DNA of 64,000 nt from Sinohyriopsis cumingii. Lineage: Eukaryota; Mollusca; Bivalvia; Unionida; Unionidae. The position numbers were made by a program, and so were the translations under genes. Below the pieces are notes generated by a model. It saw only the letters and a list, made by a program, of their open reading frames with translations. It was not told the DNA's origin and searched no databases. Positions 1 to 13,030 of this stretch are shown here, in pieces (position 1 is the first letter of the stretch; each line of letters begins with the position of its first letter). Where the stretch lies: NCBI GenBank assembly GCA_028554795.2, contig CM068831.1, forward strand, positions 60,878,769 to 60,942,768, read 5' to 3'.

Positions 1-104
1 AAAGATATGGATTCATTTTATATATTCTTGTGTTTCATTAAATGCATAATCAGGAAAAACAATGTTAGAGATGTTGTAAGCGCACTCATTAAGTGCAGAG
101 AGGT

Positions 105-176
105 GTTCATTGATAGAGTGTACCACAGTGTACCAAAGCCAAGTTTGATTTTCTCTCTCACACACACAAACACACA

Positions 177-217
<41 letters not shown>

Positions 218-545
218 ATTAACATCCGGTGCTAGAGATCACTAGCGGTTCATTTTCACTATCGTTAGAAAACATTTTGACTTCATTTGATATAGGTATT
301 TGGGTGTATGTATATCTTTATTATCTTATTAGAAAGAACAATATTTTCTAGATATGTTGTCTTTATTGAAAAGCTAAACCTAACATCACAATTCTCGGTC
401 GATTCTTTTGTACTGGTGTCGGGTAGAAAGGGTTGTTGGCGAGGATTATTGGTCTCTAGTGAGTATCATAGGTAGGGCGTGTTAAATTTTTGACGTTTCT
501 TTAGAGCTTTTTATTTAGCCGTAACTAAGAGAAGTTCACGGAGTG
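105..545 (+). repeat. Repeat A, possible LTR or leader of the Gypsy remnant
   Basis: It shares phrases in the same order with 6325-6490: TGTACCA-AG, then TTGACTCTC-like, CTCTAGTGA, GACGTTTC and TATTTAGCCGTA. One copy lies on each side of the Gypsy coding remnant, so they may be its LTRs, though no clean TG...CA ends are visible. A (CA)n/(CT)n tract interrupts it at 152-214. Confidence 0.35.
152..214. repeat. (CA)n/(CT)n microsatellite
   Basis: CA-rich run passing into about 18 CT units. Confidence 0.9.
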
Positions 546-999
546 CATGCTTGTGATTAGTGTGTAAAGTAGCGGTGAACCCATTATCTTGAGTAGGGCA
601 TTAGAGTTCGTAAAAAATGTTGCAGTTTGTAAGACATCATTATCTCTCCGAGGCTAAAGCTATCTGAATGAAACAAGAAATAAAAATATTTTGGATCAAT
701 ATTTAGTGCAGAAGAGTTTTTGGAACAAAAGTGATTTGGGTAAGTTAGGGCTTTCGGTAAGTAAGTAGGTAAGAATAGGAAGTCTTTATCTGACTCTAAA
801 TAAAAGTAATAGAAATGAAACTGATTCATAAGACGGAAATAGCGATAAGAAAGCTTCACCGTCAGAAAGTGAGAGACGAGAGATACATGATATTATGAAA
901 TATTCTTAGTGAGTGCTATTTTAATTTCACATATTTGGGACATGTATGTTGAGACCAGCATGCTTTAGCCATGACATATAAAGTAGAAGACTTTGTTTC

Positions 1000-1441
1000 A
1001 GATCCGACCCAGGAAGGTTTAGATTCTTAAAAAGGATGGATTGATTGCTCAACCAAAACTTTATGATCCGCATGAATCGAACGCGTCTTTAACGAAGCAA
1101 GAGTTAAATTAGATTTGGAATCATTGTTTGGCGAAAAAGAGTATTTTTTAAACGTTCCTTGGGTGGAATAATAAAGTCACCCTCTGGTTCAGATATGAAA
1201 GTAAGGAAATTGAACTTAAAACACCAGATGGATGTTGAACTCAGAAACCTACAGCTTCGTCTGGAAGTAATGCAAAATATGCACTATAAATGAGAGAGGA
1301 AACAAGACAAAATAAAACTGCAAAAGAAACGGATGAAGCGAAACTGCTAATGCATAAAGTTTGCAGAGAAATGAAAATGCAAAATATGCGCGAGAAATAG
1401 AAATGCTAAACGATGCAAGGAAAACTGCAAATATAAGTGCA

Positions 1442-1488
<47 letters not shown>

Positions 1489-3365
1489 AAACAAAACGAT
1501 CTACGGGAAAGATAATTTAATGTACAGGAATTATAATTGGCAATTATAAACTACTGCAGGTTTTGATACTACCAACATTATTAGTTGGTACCCTTTTCAA
1601 AGATAAGGAGGTAGATCATATTTACCTTTTTTGGTGAAATATAAAATGACCAAGGATGCAGTTGACTTTGTTATTGCAAAGTGCACTTACTGGCAAAGCT
1701 TGTTAAGTCCATACAGCACTTTTGGTAGAACAAAGTGATAAGTATGATGTCATCATAGAATATATATTGAAGAATTAAGATCTGTACCCGAAACCTGACG
1801 TTCATGATTTATTCATTTAGGAAAGGAAAGGAGTCAGATTCATGTTGAGTTTGCATGGGGAAAATACGACTGTTTAATAGATGATGTAGCCATGAAGATT
1901 GACAAAAAGATCATGATAACCTCCGATAACTCCTATTGATTGAAGTGTTGAAGAATTTATTACTGAATTAAGAGCTACCTTGATGGGGATAAGTTTTACA
2001 CTTTAGAGTACAGCTGACGACTATTCTTTGTCTCACTCAGTTTCATTTGTCGATCAATTATCTGAGCACTTCCAAATCTCAAACGTGGACAATTAGAAGA
2101 AATCAAAGGTCTAATAACACTGACAAGAAACCCTTATATCTTTCCGCATGTGCTTATTGTTAACGAAATGTTATGTTATGTCCGAATGATAAATGTTGAA
2201 ATTTAGGCAACCTAATAATGCAGAGCTGCCCCAAATGCCTTTGTTTTTAAGAGGTCAAGGTCACCATCATGCATTTGCGGGGTCTAGCTAACGCCATTCT
2301 GATTGTATAGTGGAAAACTATGAACCATGCATGTCAAAAGGTCCTGTATTACTTGTTGGTGATTATGCCAAACCTATTCCGATTAAAATATTAAGATACA
2401 CAGCAGCTTCTTAGAGTCTTTTATTGTTAACTACTTTTTCCTTTTCTTCTGAGAAATCTACTAGTAAAATTGTCCACATGCAGGTAGTACGGTGCGGCTT
2501 TGTTGATTTTCCTCTCCCACTGAGTCAATTTGACATCAGATTTAGTCTCAGGACCCGTATTCATAGCAATGACTTCTTTGCCCCTTGAGGATGTTCTTTT
2601 AATAATAGGTAATTGCTTATCTGGAGATATACTTATGATTAGTCCACTTGTGACAGGCAAGCCATGTTTGGATTGTTGATATAGAAAATTATTCCCCTAT
2701 CTGACACATGTGTCAATTTTTCAATGAGGTGTTTGCTGCACTAGTATGTAATCAATCAATTAATTCTAATCAGGTATATTAAAGACAATCACAGTTGTCT
2801 CACATGAACAATATCGTGTTTGATTATAAGGGATATTAACGAAACTGAAATTACATAAATGCCAACTTGTAATTTTGCGCGAAATGGGGTCCTTATGAGG
2901 AAATGGAGACCACCTGAAGAACACACTGGTCATGAGTGGTCGGTAAGTCATCAAAATGTTGTTCCTAAGTGATATTAACGGGATATTCTAAATCTAGCGT
3001 ATGAAAATGCCGATCTCTGGTCACTTAGGAGTCCATCAGACTTATCACAAGATCTTATATCATTCTTATCGGCCAGATATTGAAAGTAACACTTCTCAAA
3101 AATTAAATTTTGTCCTACTTGACAATTAGCACGAAAATACCTAATCAGAAGATGTCAAAATGCATCTGCAACGCTTTTCATATATTTGTCGAGGCATTTA
3201 GTAGAATAATTGTTAAATGTGTCGGCCCATTACCTAAGACCAAGTTAGGCAACCAATGCATGCATGCGTCCACAATATTTTCAGATATTCTTCTCTTGAG
3301 AAATATAAAAACTAAAATAATCGTAACAACTTTTGCAATTTTTTCACATGTTTGTAAGTTTGTCT
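1000..3365 (+). pseudogene. Degraded Ty3/Gypsy gag-pol
   Basis: Plus-strand remnants in the normal order of a Gypsy element. Gag: SGSDMKVRKLNLKHQMDVEL-type coiled coil (about 1190-1280), then LLLQSALTGKA and EQSDKYDVIIEYILKN (about 1665-1780). Retropepsin: IKILRYTAAS-stop-SLLL in place of an LRDTGA motif (about 2385-2425). Integrase: VVPKxYxRDILNLAYENADL and H-x-Y-H-x-IL (about 2955-3070), then FSRIIVKCVGPLPKTKLGNQ and LLRNIKTKIIV (about 3200-3330). Reverse transcriptase and RNase H are missing between protease and integrase. Many stops; long dead. Confidence 0.65.
1444..1486. repeat. (GA)n microsatellite
   Basis: About 21 GA units inside the Gypsy gag remnant. Confidence 0.9.
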
Positions 3366-3399
3366 AATCTGATCACATGTCCAATTTTAAGTATGGAAA

Positions 3400-6320
3400 T
3401 TTCCAGCAAGTTATACATGAATTAGACACCCAACAGTGTTAGGAGTCTATAGTCTTAAACATAAGTAATGGAAAAGAGTGAAGGACAACAAGCTTTCTAA
3501 AATTTAACAAATACTTTAATTCCCTAGAATACAAAGTGAAAACGATATAAAACAACTTATTAAATTAAATCCCAAAATAATCCAAGAATTACAGACACAA
3601 GTCCTAATAATATAAAGTCCTGAATAAAATTGAGTAAAAGTCCAGACAATGAGCCTTGTTTACTTAAAGCACAATAACCTGTAAAATTCAACCAGACCAA
3701 AATAAACATAGTTACAACTTCTTGTTTAACTCAGTAATAATCCTGATATTAAGCTGATACACATAATGCTGCTTTGGGGAATGCCTGATAAATCACAACT
3801 GATGAAAAGATAACTGGACTTGGTTAAGATTACATTATCGACATTTACCTTTAGGTTTACAACCATTACCAATCAAACGAAATTTGATTAAAATGTACGG
3901 TTTGTTTTTATATGAACGTTAACTTTCACAATATATTCAAACATTACATGGTTGAATTGCTGTATTTTTCTTCTTCGGAACAGTCTTACCACTTTATCGC
4001 AACAAAATTCCATAGCCTTAAGTGAATAAGTTTACTCAAATCATCTTTTACTACGGTTACAATTTATGTCATGCACATATAATAATTATAAACCGTTTGC
4101 TATTGTTGTGGATTATTCAGACGTGTCCTATTTATCAGCAAACACTAATTTGTATACATGAAATTGCTTATTTTAATTTTAAAATTTATTACTAGCCAAA
4201 AAAGAAAAAAAAATGAATATTTATTATTTTACCTCTGCATGTCACTGTTAACTTATCTCACATTTATTTTTACTGAAATGTATCATTTTATATCTTAATA
4301 GGTAGCGACATGTAGGTGAAACATGTCATTTTGATCATTATGATGAACATCGTTGTCGTTATCAGCATCGACATCATCATCATATATCGATTCGCAGTTC
4401 TTAATTACCCTATATTTTAACTTGCTCTGTTTTTACGATGGCCAGTTTATTCCTTGTACCTGATCCAACCGATTAAGAGATAACTTCTATCCAAACAGGA
4501 ATTTCTTCTTAGGAACTTATTTTAGTCACAATACATTGCCTATATGTAAATATGTGTCTTCTTATTATATTATAACTAAGAAAGGAATATAGTAACCTTT
4601 CAGATTTCGATCCTGACTAAAGATATTTGCGAAAAGATAACTAGCTTTTCTTTCCGTATATTTATACGCGAGCAAAGCTGCAATCTATTAAACATGTTCT
4701 GTACAAAAATTCAAATTAAAGCTAACTTAATACTAAATATTATATGATTTCATTTACTTACATGAAACTAAATAAGAACATTTTGCTTCTAAATATTTTG
4801 CATATGTGAGTCATTAAATAAATACAATGTTTATGTTAATTATTGTCTGTGATATAGACCGCTGAACTAAATTCAATATTAAGTATTCCAGCGTGAAACA
4901 TCATAATATTTGTCATCACATATGTCATCTCTGCCTATGTCCATCCTGCTTTAGTCTAGAGGAAACGGAAATGTATGCATAAATGAACACAGACACACAC
5001 AAATTAACAACGGATTTAAAATAAACGAGGAAACAACTAAATATTTAGAAAAATGAGTTAAGCCGATGCATCTAATTGATAAATTCGTGGCGAATGGATA
5101 CAAAAAGAACACACCGATAAACAAATAAATGAACTAGTTAATTAAATATAATAATTAAAATGTTACACTTAAGAGATCAATCAGGTATCATGAATACTGC
5201 AATGATATATAATGAATTGCTACATTTTAGAAAACATGCATTTTGATATTTCAGTTTTTAATTGAATTCGGTTATTTGTACAAAAAGACGATAATTTGCT
5301 CATAGTACTGGAAAACTGGAGAGTAAATGAAGAACGATACCTGATTCACTATTGTTCACAATACAGTTAACTTTGATGATTATTTCTAAGTATAACGTCG
5401 TGCATAAGAAGTGAGGTTGACTCTTAACCTAAATGTTGTCAGTATGTGTCATATGTATGGTTTTTATCTGAGAGGCGTTAGAATTAAAAGGAAACAGAAA
5501 AGAGAACGCGGTCACAGACAGCAGTTGTTGTTCATTTCTGCTGTCATTACTAAGACAAAACTGTCAGTGACGTAATTTTCGCTGTGTGATTTTACATCTG
5601 ATACCGAAACAAATGTCGGAAAAAACCCCGTCAAACTCACAAATACATGATAATATCTGAAACAAGTGAGGTCCAGGAAAACAAATTTTGCAACAGCAAA
5701 TTAACCTGGTTGATCCCAAGCAATTACTATTTCCGACTGAGATGTTTATCTTCATTTTAAGTTGATTGGTTGTGTCTCTTAAAGATTACGTCTACAATTA
5801 TTAATAATGTTGACCCGTTTAATGTAGAGCAAAACATAATAAAATACCCTTACCCTAAAACTGAATCATGCTGTATTGGTTTTTTGAACATTTTACACGG
5901 AATTCATTTTGCGAAGAAAAACAAAATAGAACACGCGGACGGCACAGTAATACACGCCTTTTTACTGCTTTGTAACAAGTCAACGAACTAAGTTTGTTAA
6001 AGGAAACGAAATGTTATGTGGTAAGCAAACCGATTTAAATATGCTTATTACAAAAATATAACTCGGACAAGGATGAGCGAGAACGATTTTACTCAAGTTT
6101 GGTCGTTGTGATGATCCTTTTTACATGTTGATGTCTTGGTGGTGGGTAAATTTGAAATAAGCACTGTGCGTCAGGAGTTATGGCCCATCGTTCTTAACTG
6201 AAACCACAACTAAGGATATGAGCTCATTTTCGAGTTGAATGTATTTCATTAAATTCCGAATACTTGCCAAAATAATAGTTCTCAGGGGGGATACAAGTGC
6301 CAAGTTTATGAGAGAAAGAG
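3400..6320. other. AT-rich stretch without supported gene
   Basis: Only short chance frames. No splice-bounded exon, RNA gene or clear repeat unit seen, apart from the phrase CAGGAGTTATGGCCC at about 6170-6185, which I remember as common in molluscan repeats. Confidence 0.5.
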
Positions 6321-6324
6321 TTTG

Positions 6325-6490
6325 TCCATTGCTAAGTTGTATCAAATTGTACCAAGGTCAGTTTGACTCTCATGATCGATAGTTCTCGGTATTGCTGACC
6401 TCTAGTGAACGTCAGATTTATGATGCCAATAGCGTTCGACGTTTCGTACATTTTCTATTTAGCCGTAGCCAGATGATGATCATCGTATGT
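6325..6490 (+). repeat. Repeat A, second copy
   Basis: Matches 105-545 with divergence (TGTACCAAGGTCAGTTTGAC, CTCTAGTGAACG, CGACGTTTC, TATTTAGCCGTAGCC). It could be the 3' LTR of the degraded Gypsy element or an independent repeat copy. Confidence 0.35.
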
Positions 6491-6599
6491 TTACGCAAGT
6501 AGGAATATTGCTAATTTAATCGGACTGTTTCTATGTGTCTATCTCTTCCACTCCTCATTCTCTGTCTGTCTGTCTCTACATATACATTTTTACATACAT

Positions 6600-6661
6600 A
6601 CAAACACACACACAGACACAGACACAGAGACACACACATACACACACACACACACACACAT

Positions 6662-6693
<32 letters not shown>

Positions 6694-6700
6694 CTGTGTG
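6600..6700. repeat. (CA)n-(TA)n-(TG)n compound microsatellite
   Basis: Self-complementary arms of CACACA and TGTGTG around a short TATATA centre. Confidence 0.85.
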
Positions 6701-7327
6701 TTCTCTTTATGTCACCTTCCCTCTGTTTGATATTTGGGTATGCCCTGCAACATTGGAAAACGTATAGCCCAACCACCTGAACCTCATGGTATGAACATAA
6801 TGTTCTAAAATAAACAATATTTTCGGGAACAATAGCTGAATGAGAGTATACCTTTAGCTTATTTGCATGCAAACGTAAACGCGAAAATGCTCATTTTGAA
6901 TAATAAAGATATAGTGGGATATCTATGTAGATCAAGTGTTTGTTTGAATGCTGCCGTCTCAAATGTAAATTTAGATGTACAATATTTTTTCTCATATAGT
7001 TTTTAATTATTAACATACTGAACGTATCTGTATTTTAACAGCTCAGTAAAAAACAAATGTATGTTTTATGTTCTCAAATATGATAGGTCAATTATGAAAT
7101 AATATGATTGGCTTGTAGACAATTTGACTCACAGCTTGTGCGTCCTGCTTGCGGGCATCAATGCCGGCGGTCTTAATTGAGTACTATCGAGTAAGGTGCC
7201 TTTTCTGAGCTTACCCAGCTAAGACTTATTTGCCGCAAAAATGATTAATAATGTATATTACTTGTTAAATACCGATTTTCCACGTCAAGTTTTTATTGTT
7301 ATTATTACTACCGTTATTATTGTTCAA

Positions 7328-7329
7328 AA

Positions 7330-7371
<42 letters not shown>
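7328..7371. repeat. (TTA)n microsatellite
   Basis: About 14 units; a (TTA)n tract occurs at the equivalent place of duplicate B (59477-59528). Confidence 0.9.
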
Positions 7372-7372
<1 letters not shown>

Positions 7373-8207
7373 TCATGCAATGAATATTCTGTGTTATATG
7401 CAAGACAATCACTCGCCGCGTAAATAAATTTGCTATGTTTAGGGGATGCTTTTATTAGAAATTGCTAGAATAAGGCAAAATACAATTTATTCAGGTTCTA
7501 AGTAGTTACAAAAGATACATTCATGTAATCTTAGTTACGATGATGAAATATTAATAAACTACCATATAAAATGTGAGGACTGTGAGTGTAGGATGTAATT
7601 TATAAATTGTTTAAACTTTCCAAATTTACTGAATGCTGCTAGTCATCGTTTGGATGACATCACTTTACATGTGCTTTGCTACCCGGTCAATATCATTCTA
7701 GTCCCGAAATTCACTGTTTGATCGTCAACATTATTCTTCCAATCCCTCGTAGTAAATGTAGCTAATACATCAGGGATAAAAGAACATTTTTGCTTGTCTG
7801 AGAGCATGGGAATCCTTTATATCCATCAATTCGCAGATGCTGAAAATCATATATTAATTTTAATGAAATATATTTTATCTCTTTTTTTCTTCAATCTCAT
7901 TTATATAAAACGGACAAACATGATCTTCCAAAGAGTCATAAAGTTCTCCCATCTTAAATGCGCTTTTTTTGTCCTCAGTTGCTTGCACCATGCGTTGGTT
8001 TCCAATATCGGACATTCTTCAGTAGAATTGTAAAAATGATTGACGGAGTTTATATAGGTTGGATCTTTTTCTTGCAAGGCCGTTTCCTCAACATGACATA
8101 GTTCAGTAAGATGGCGAAGACCATTAACGTTGGGTTATATAGTTATCCTTTATAACGTGAACGTTGAATTTGTAATCCTGACATATTTCGAAAGGATTTG
8201 GAATATC

Positions 8208-8384
8208 TCAGACTGGAGTTATATACGCTTGATCTGTCTTATGCACATCGGGTGTCTCATATTGACATGGTTCCATAGAAACTTCATAAAGGTAATGACT
8301 GTCGTCAGTACTCATTCTGACTGCATGAGAGTGGTCCTCGATTACATTGTCCTTTGCTTGAACATGGATATCAGACATGGCAAC
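8208..8384 (-). CDS. Gene A exon 5: C-terminal cytoplasmic tail
   Basis: The terminal coding exon encodes residues 411-468. The acceptor TTTTTTTGCATTTCAG|GTTGCC is strong and phase 0. The tail is acidic and His/Tyr-rich (HYLYEV, CQYETPDV, QAYITPV) and ends with TGA at 8208-8210. The paralogous exon at 59976-60131 shares EDN, HSHxVxMST and CQYE. Below the TGA the same frame stays alignable to gene B (DIPNPFE against DLPSPID), so the stop may be a derived truncation of a longer ancestral tail built from repeated modules of about 30 residues. Together the five exons give 1,407 nt, exactly divisible by three, which supports the whole model. Confidence 0.66.
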   Translation of the reverse strand, partial: VAMSDIHVQAKDNVIEDHSHAVRMSTDDSHYLYEVSMEPCQYETPDVHKTDQAYITPV

Positions 8385-10469
8385 CTGAAATGCAAAAAAA
8401 TAACTGATTTTATCATTTTGAACCAATCAAAAATATAACAGAGACTGGAGAGTAAGTTTCATAGTTCTGAGTCCGGGAAAAGCGTTTACAGTTCATAAAC
8501 AGAACTTTGCCAAACAAAACAAAAATTCGAGAATTTATTTGTGCTCTAAAGTATAACATAAACTCAGACTGGTAGCTTAAAGCCAAATATGACAAAATCT
8601 TCAGTCAATAATTTTGTGTTACTCTTTGTACAATTTACTCGCAAAGTATCCTCTTCAGTTGAAGAGTTAGATACCCCAAAATCGTAGACTGCATTACAAC
8701 CATCGACTCACACTCACTTTTGTGTTGCCCTTCTCGTAGTATAGAAGGAAGAGAACATCGATTGCTGTACAAGTGTATTGACGGAAAGCTTATTTGAAAC
8801 CAAGGAAAACCCTTTTTTATATATCAAACCTTGTAATAAAAACATCAAATGGGATTTAGGTTTTCGATATTTTTGTCTTTCTTTTTTTCTTTACATTTTT
8901 GTTTGAGAAAGCGAAGCAGAGAAAATATTTATCGAACAATATTAAAACTGTGTCAAAGTATTACTAGTTCTAAATTCAATTCCAAGCGTAAATAAAAGGA
9001 TCAAATCATCAAAGACCCATCAGAGCTTTAAAAATTGATTTAAAAATAGATTTCTGTAACAACTTCGTTGAAGCGTTTACTTTGAGATGATATGAAATAA
9101 AATGTTGATAGTGTGTGTGCTTGCTTCTATATGTGTGTACCTGCTTATATGTGCATGTGTGCGTGCTTCTATATGTATGTGTGTGTGAGAGAGATAAAGT
9201 ATAATTAGTCTCCATTCCTAGGGCACATGAATTAAATTGAAAGCACACTTCTTGTTTGCAACCTTTGAGATTTATATTGCTAGAACTGCTACAAATTAAC
9301 ACTATATAGCGATAAACCCTGTACATGTAGTCATACATTACCGAATAAGTAAGATCAAATAAATCCTGAAATTAGCAGGTTAAACGTTGCTAAAGATTAT
9401 TTTAGTTGATTGGTGGTGAACAGCCGCTGGCAAATAGATGTAACCAGGAATATATAACAAGTACATGTATTTTCTGCAATACTTTCTCAATAAAGAAAAC
9501 TATTCACATCCTTTACGAGCCGTGACTGCTTTAATGAAATGGGCTGAGCTGAATATTAGTAATTCTATATACCAATTTTGTCATTTATATATGCTCGGAT
9601 CAGTTGATAACTATATTGCTTGTAAGTGTAATATTAATCATTTCTTCTAAAAATTTCATCTGAGTTAGTGTTCATGTCGTAGCCTATTGGGAGATGGCCT
9701 CGATCTATTTAGATGTCAACTTCGGAGAATAACAGCAGCGAATTCTTACGGTAAGTAGTTATCCGATTAAAGACCTGTGCTTCCAGTTTTCAAATGTGCG
9801 TTATCTTTGCTGGCTTATTCTATAGAGTACTGCAAAATATTGTTCAAGCTGCAGTAAGAAATGCAAATTATACAGATTCGTGAATTTAAGTACATGCTTG
9901 AATTCATCGAATACATTATTATTCCAAGCATCGATGAACCGGATCCACAATAGAAAAAGACATACATAACGCCATGCAGATTATGTGCTTGACGTCACGC
10001 AATACTGTTATCACGCATTCCTTTGCTTCAAATTTAACAAATTAACAGTCAGTACGCACGGTACTTTTGAATCAGCACATATGCCTGAATCTGTATTCCA
10101 TTCACTTAGGTTTGATCTACCTCATATTGCCCGACGTCTGTTTATACAACAACTAATAAAAGAGAATGAAAACGTATTCATTGCAGAAATCCACCGTAGC
10201 TAGAAATAATTATCGTATAGCCAGTACACTTTACATATAGTATGTGCAGTTTCACGTGTTTCATGTGACAAAATATTACGAATCCCTTAAGGTGCTTCTG
10301 AGTAGTCTAAATAAGCCGATGAAATTCGTTTTTATTCTATTTACTGACTGGCTGCGATCGTGGAAAAATTGCATTGACCCGCCTACTACAACGGTTGGTT
10401 TTTACTATTACTACTAACAGTTTGGCTGCCATTTTTGTAAAATCAACTGCCAAATGGAATTGGGCAAAA

Positions 10470-10595
10470 ATGTCACATCTGTCTCAATATGGCCATTGTA
10501 CCACTGCATGGGTTTAATTCGCCACGTTTCGACTAATATATGCTGAAAATGATGTTAAACCCCAAAGAACAACAACAGCAACAAATAAAACTGAG
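10470..10595 (+). repeat. SINE 3' part with AAC-rich tail
   Basis: GCATGGGTTTAATTCGCCAC (B-box-like), then TATGCTGAAAATGATGTTAA and a CCCCAAAGAACAACAACAGC tail. I remember this tail type from bivalve SINEs. Intron of gene A. Confidence 0.4.
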
Positions 10596-12172
10596 GGAAT
10601 TGGTCATTTGATAGCGTGCTTGCGGAACGGGATGGGTTATATCCATAACATGGAATCCACACTAGATACAAAGAGTGGTTTAAATAAACTCAGCTCTGTT
10701 AACAGAAGAATGTGGACATAAGCCGGTCTCCAAATAGAAAGAACGTATCCATCAACAAGATGCTTACAACGTAAAGTAGCTCTTATCATGTGATGCATTT
10801 CTGAATTTGTCTCTATGTCCACTACAGTCTACTGTTACTGATCGAATAATGCATATATATGATCACAAATACATTAACGTAAATTTAAACTATCTGCACC
10901 CATAGTTATCGTGTCAAGCATACAACAATTTGAATGCTGAGAAGTGAATATGCTAGTTACAAGTTCAAGCTGTGATACATTTCTGTAATCGAACTAAAAC
11001 TATGTGACATCATATTATCTTGTGTGTACATTCTGTGTTGACAAAATATGTTCTTTGAGTCAAATTTTGAAGGGCGGTTGCTCTTTAAATTATAATTGGT
11101 AAAAAAACTAAAATATTTTCGTAGTTACAGGAGTGCGCAAAAGAATACAGAGATTACTTTACGCTCCATAAATAAAAGGTGTTGCTTTCTCTACTGTTTT
11201 TATTACAATATAAGCTATGTTATGAACAAAATATCAAATAAGTGTATGTTACTGAAAGTCCCCACTAACTGAAAGGTCTATAATCCCGACCTATGTGTGT
11301 GATATATTATTCTTATACGAAACGTTCTCGCATTAGTGTTATGGAGGAATTAAGTACCAAACATGGATGCACAATTATATTGTTACCTTAGTTTCAGGCA
11401 AGTCTGTGTAAATAATATCTCTTTTGGGATATACTCCCATAATATATATGATACATTTGAATATTTTTTACGTTCTTTCTATTAGCATAATCAAATAACA
11501 CTGTGCAGCTTACTGGTGGTGGCTCCCAGACAAACGAATGAATGAAATAACCAATTTTATCAAAACTGAGCGTTGTGTCATGTATCGACCACACCTATTT
11601 GCTCGGACTACTAGATGCATATATAACCCTAATTTGTCTAGGAATACATAATGAAGATGGTTAATACTTGGGACGTCACAATAGTTAACGAGACTGAAAC
11701 TAACAGTTCATAACGTTTCCTTTTGAGGTCTTGTTTTGATGAATCATTATTAGAACATGGAAAGCGCCATGATTATTGTATTTATTTTTGTAGTTATTTT
11801 ATTCACACCCATCAGTGAAACTATTGTTGAAAAGGGCAGTGGTGACCGCACCATCTTGGACTGCTTTCCTGTCTTGTCATTGTTTTGTCATTTACTATAA
11901 CTGAACGGTAGCAAGAAGTATTTAATAAGTATAATTCTCTAAATTCTTATGTTTTCAAAGTAAAAGTATATGAATAAAGTTAAATAGGTCATACAAATGA
12001 AAAGTATGTGGTGAAATGGCAGATGACATAAAAGGGTAACGTTTTCATTATTATAGTTTCTAAATTATAAAGTGCATGCCTTATTTCACCATGGAGAGAG
12101 AGAGAGAGAGACAGATCGAGAGACAGGGACAAAGGCTAAGACTGATATAGGATCATTGACAACATACATTAC

Positions 12173-12663
12173 CTCATCAATAACACTGTACATGCCTTTT
12201 TCGAGTTCTGGTAATAAATTTACAAGTGATGATTTGTTTATGGTATGAGAACGTAGGCCAGTATCGTCATCATTATTTGCAACTCTTCTGTCTTTTTTAA
12301 CTCTTCTACAAAATTGAACACGTCTGCTACCATTACCAGCCGCTCTTGTTTTACATGTCAGCCTATCATTTTCATAGCTAGGATTGTTTTTCTCTGAATC
12401 ATGGCTGTTTAAATGATTGAATTTTGATCTCTCCATGGTACTTAATGACGAAGACACAGTTCCTAAAGGCGTTCCATCTCGAACTTCTTTCATTAAATTG
12501 GCCGTTTGGTCTGAAATGCTTTGCAGAATACTTGAGTTTCTTTGTGTGCTTGGAAATTCTACCATTTGTGTTTTTCGTGAAGTCTCGTTTGGCACCACTG
12601 AAAGAGGTAGACATATGTCATGTTTCGCTTCGTCTTCTCCAAAGATTTTCTTATCTGGCTGTC
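12173..12663 (-). CDS. Gene A exon 4: cytoplasmic region with tyrosine motifs
   Basis: Encodes residues 247-410. The acceptor CATAATATAG|GAC restores the phase 1 codon (GGA) and continues QPDKKIFGEDE. I end the exon at GATGAG|GTAATG because this donor leaves phase 0, as the next acceptor needs, and because the paralogous exon in gene B (63067-63344) has a GT at the same place. Reading on would run into a (CT)n microsatellite. The segment is hydrophilic, Ser/Asn-rich and partly basic (RRVKKDRR), as expected for a disordered signalling tail. PSYENDR gives a YxN motif and MYSVIDE gives a YxxI motif (Tyr405) resembling SH2-binding sites. Conserved with gene B: SLxTMER, HxSE(K/N) and YSVIDEV. Confidence 0.66.
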
Positions 12664-12818
12664 CTATATTATGAAACGATATAGACACTAGATTTCTAAA
12701 GATTGTGTTTAGCAGATAGACAATCATATCTTTACGAGGTTCATACAGAAACGAATAACAAGCGTGAGTCTAGCACGAGTGACTTCAAAAAGGCAAAAAC
12801 TTCACGACAAGCAATAAT

Positions 12819-12821
<3 letters not shown>

Positions 12822-12888
<67 letters not shown>

Positions 12889-12959
12889 CAAACATACATA
12901 CATAGAGAGAGAATTAGTGCTATCCCTGGAGTCAGTAGAATAATTTTTGCTAATAGTAA

Positions 12960-13026
<67 letters not shown>
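12822..13026. repeat. Two (TA)n tracts
   Basis: Tracts at 12822-12881 and about 12966-13026, separated by 80 bp containing ACATACAAACATACATACA. Confidence 0.9.

Positions 13027-13030
<4 letters not shown>

Noticed and set aside
12086..12172. Extension of gene A exon 4 through a Ser-Leu run
   Set aside because: The run is a translated (CT)n tract, and the GAG|GTAATG donor before it matches both the needed phase and gene B.
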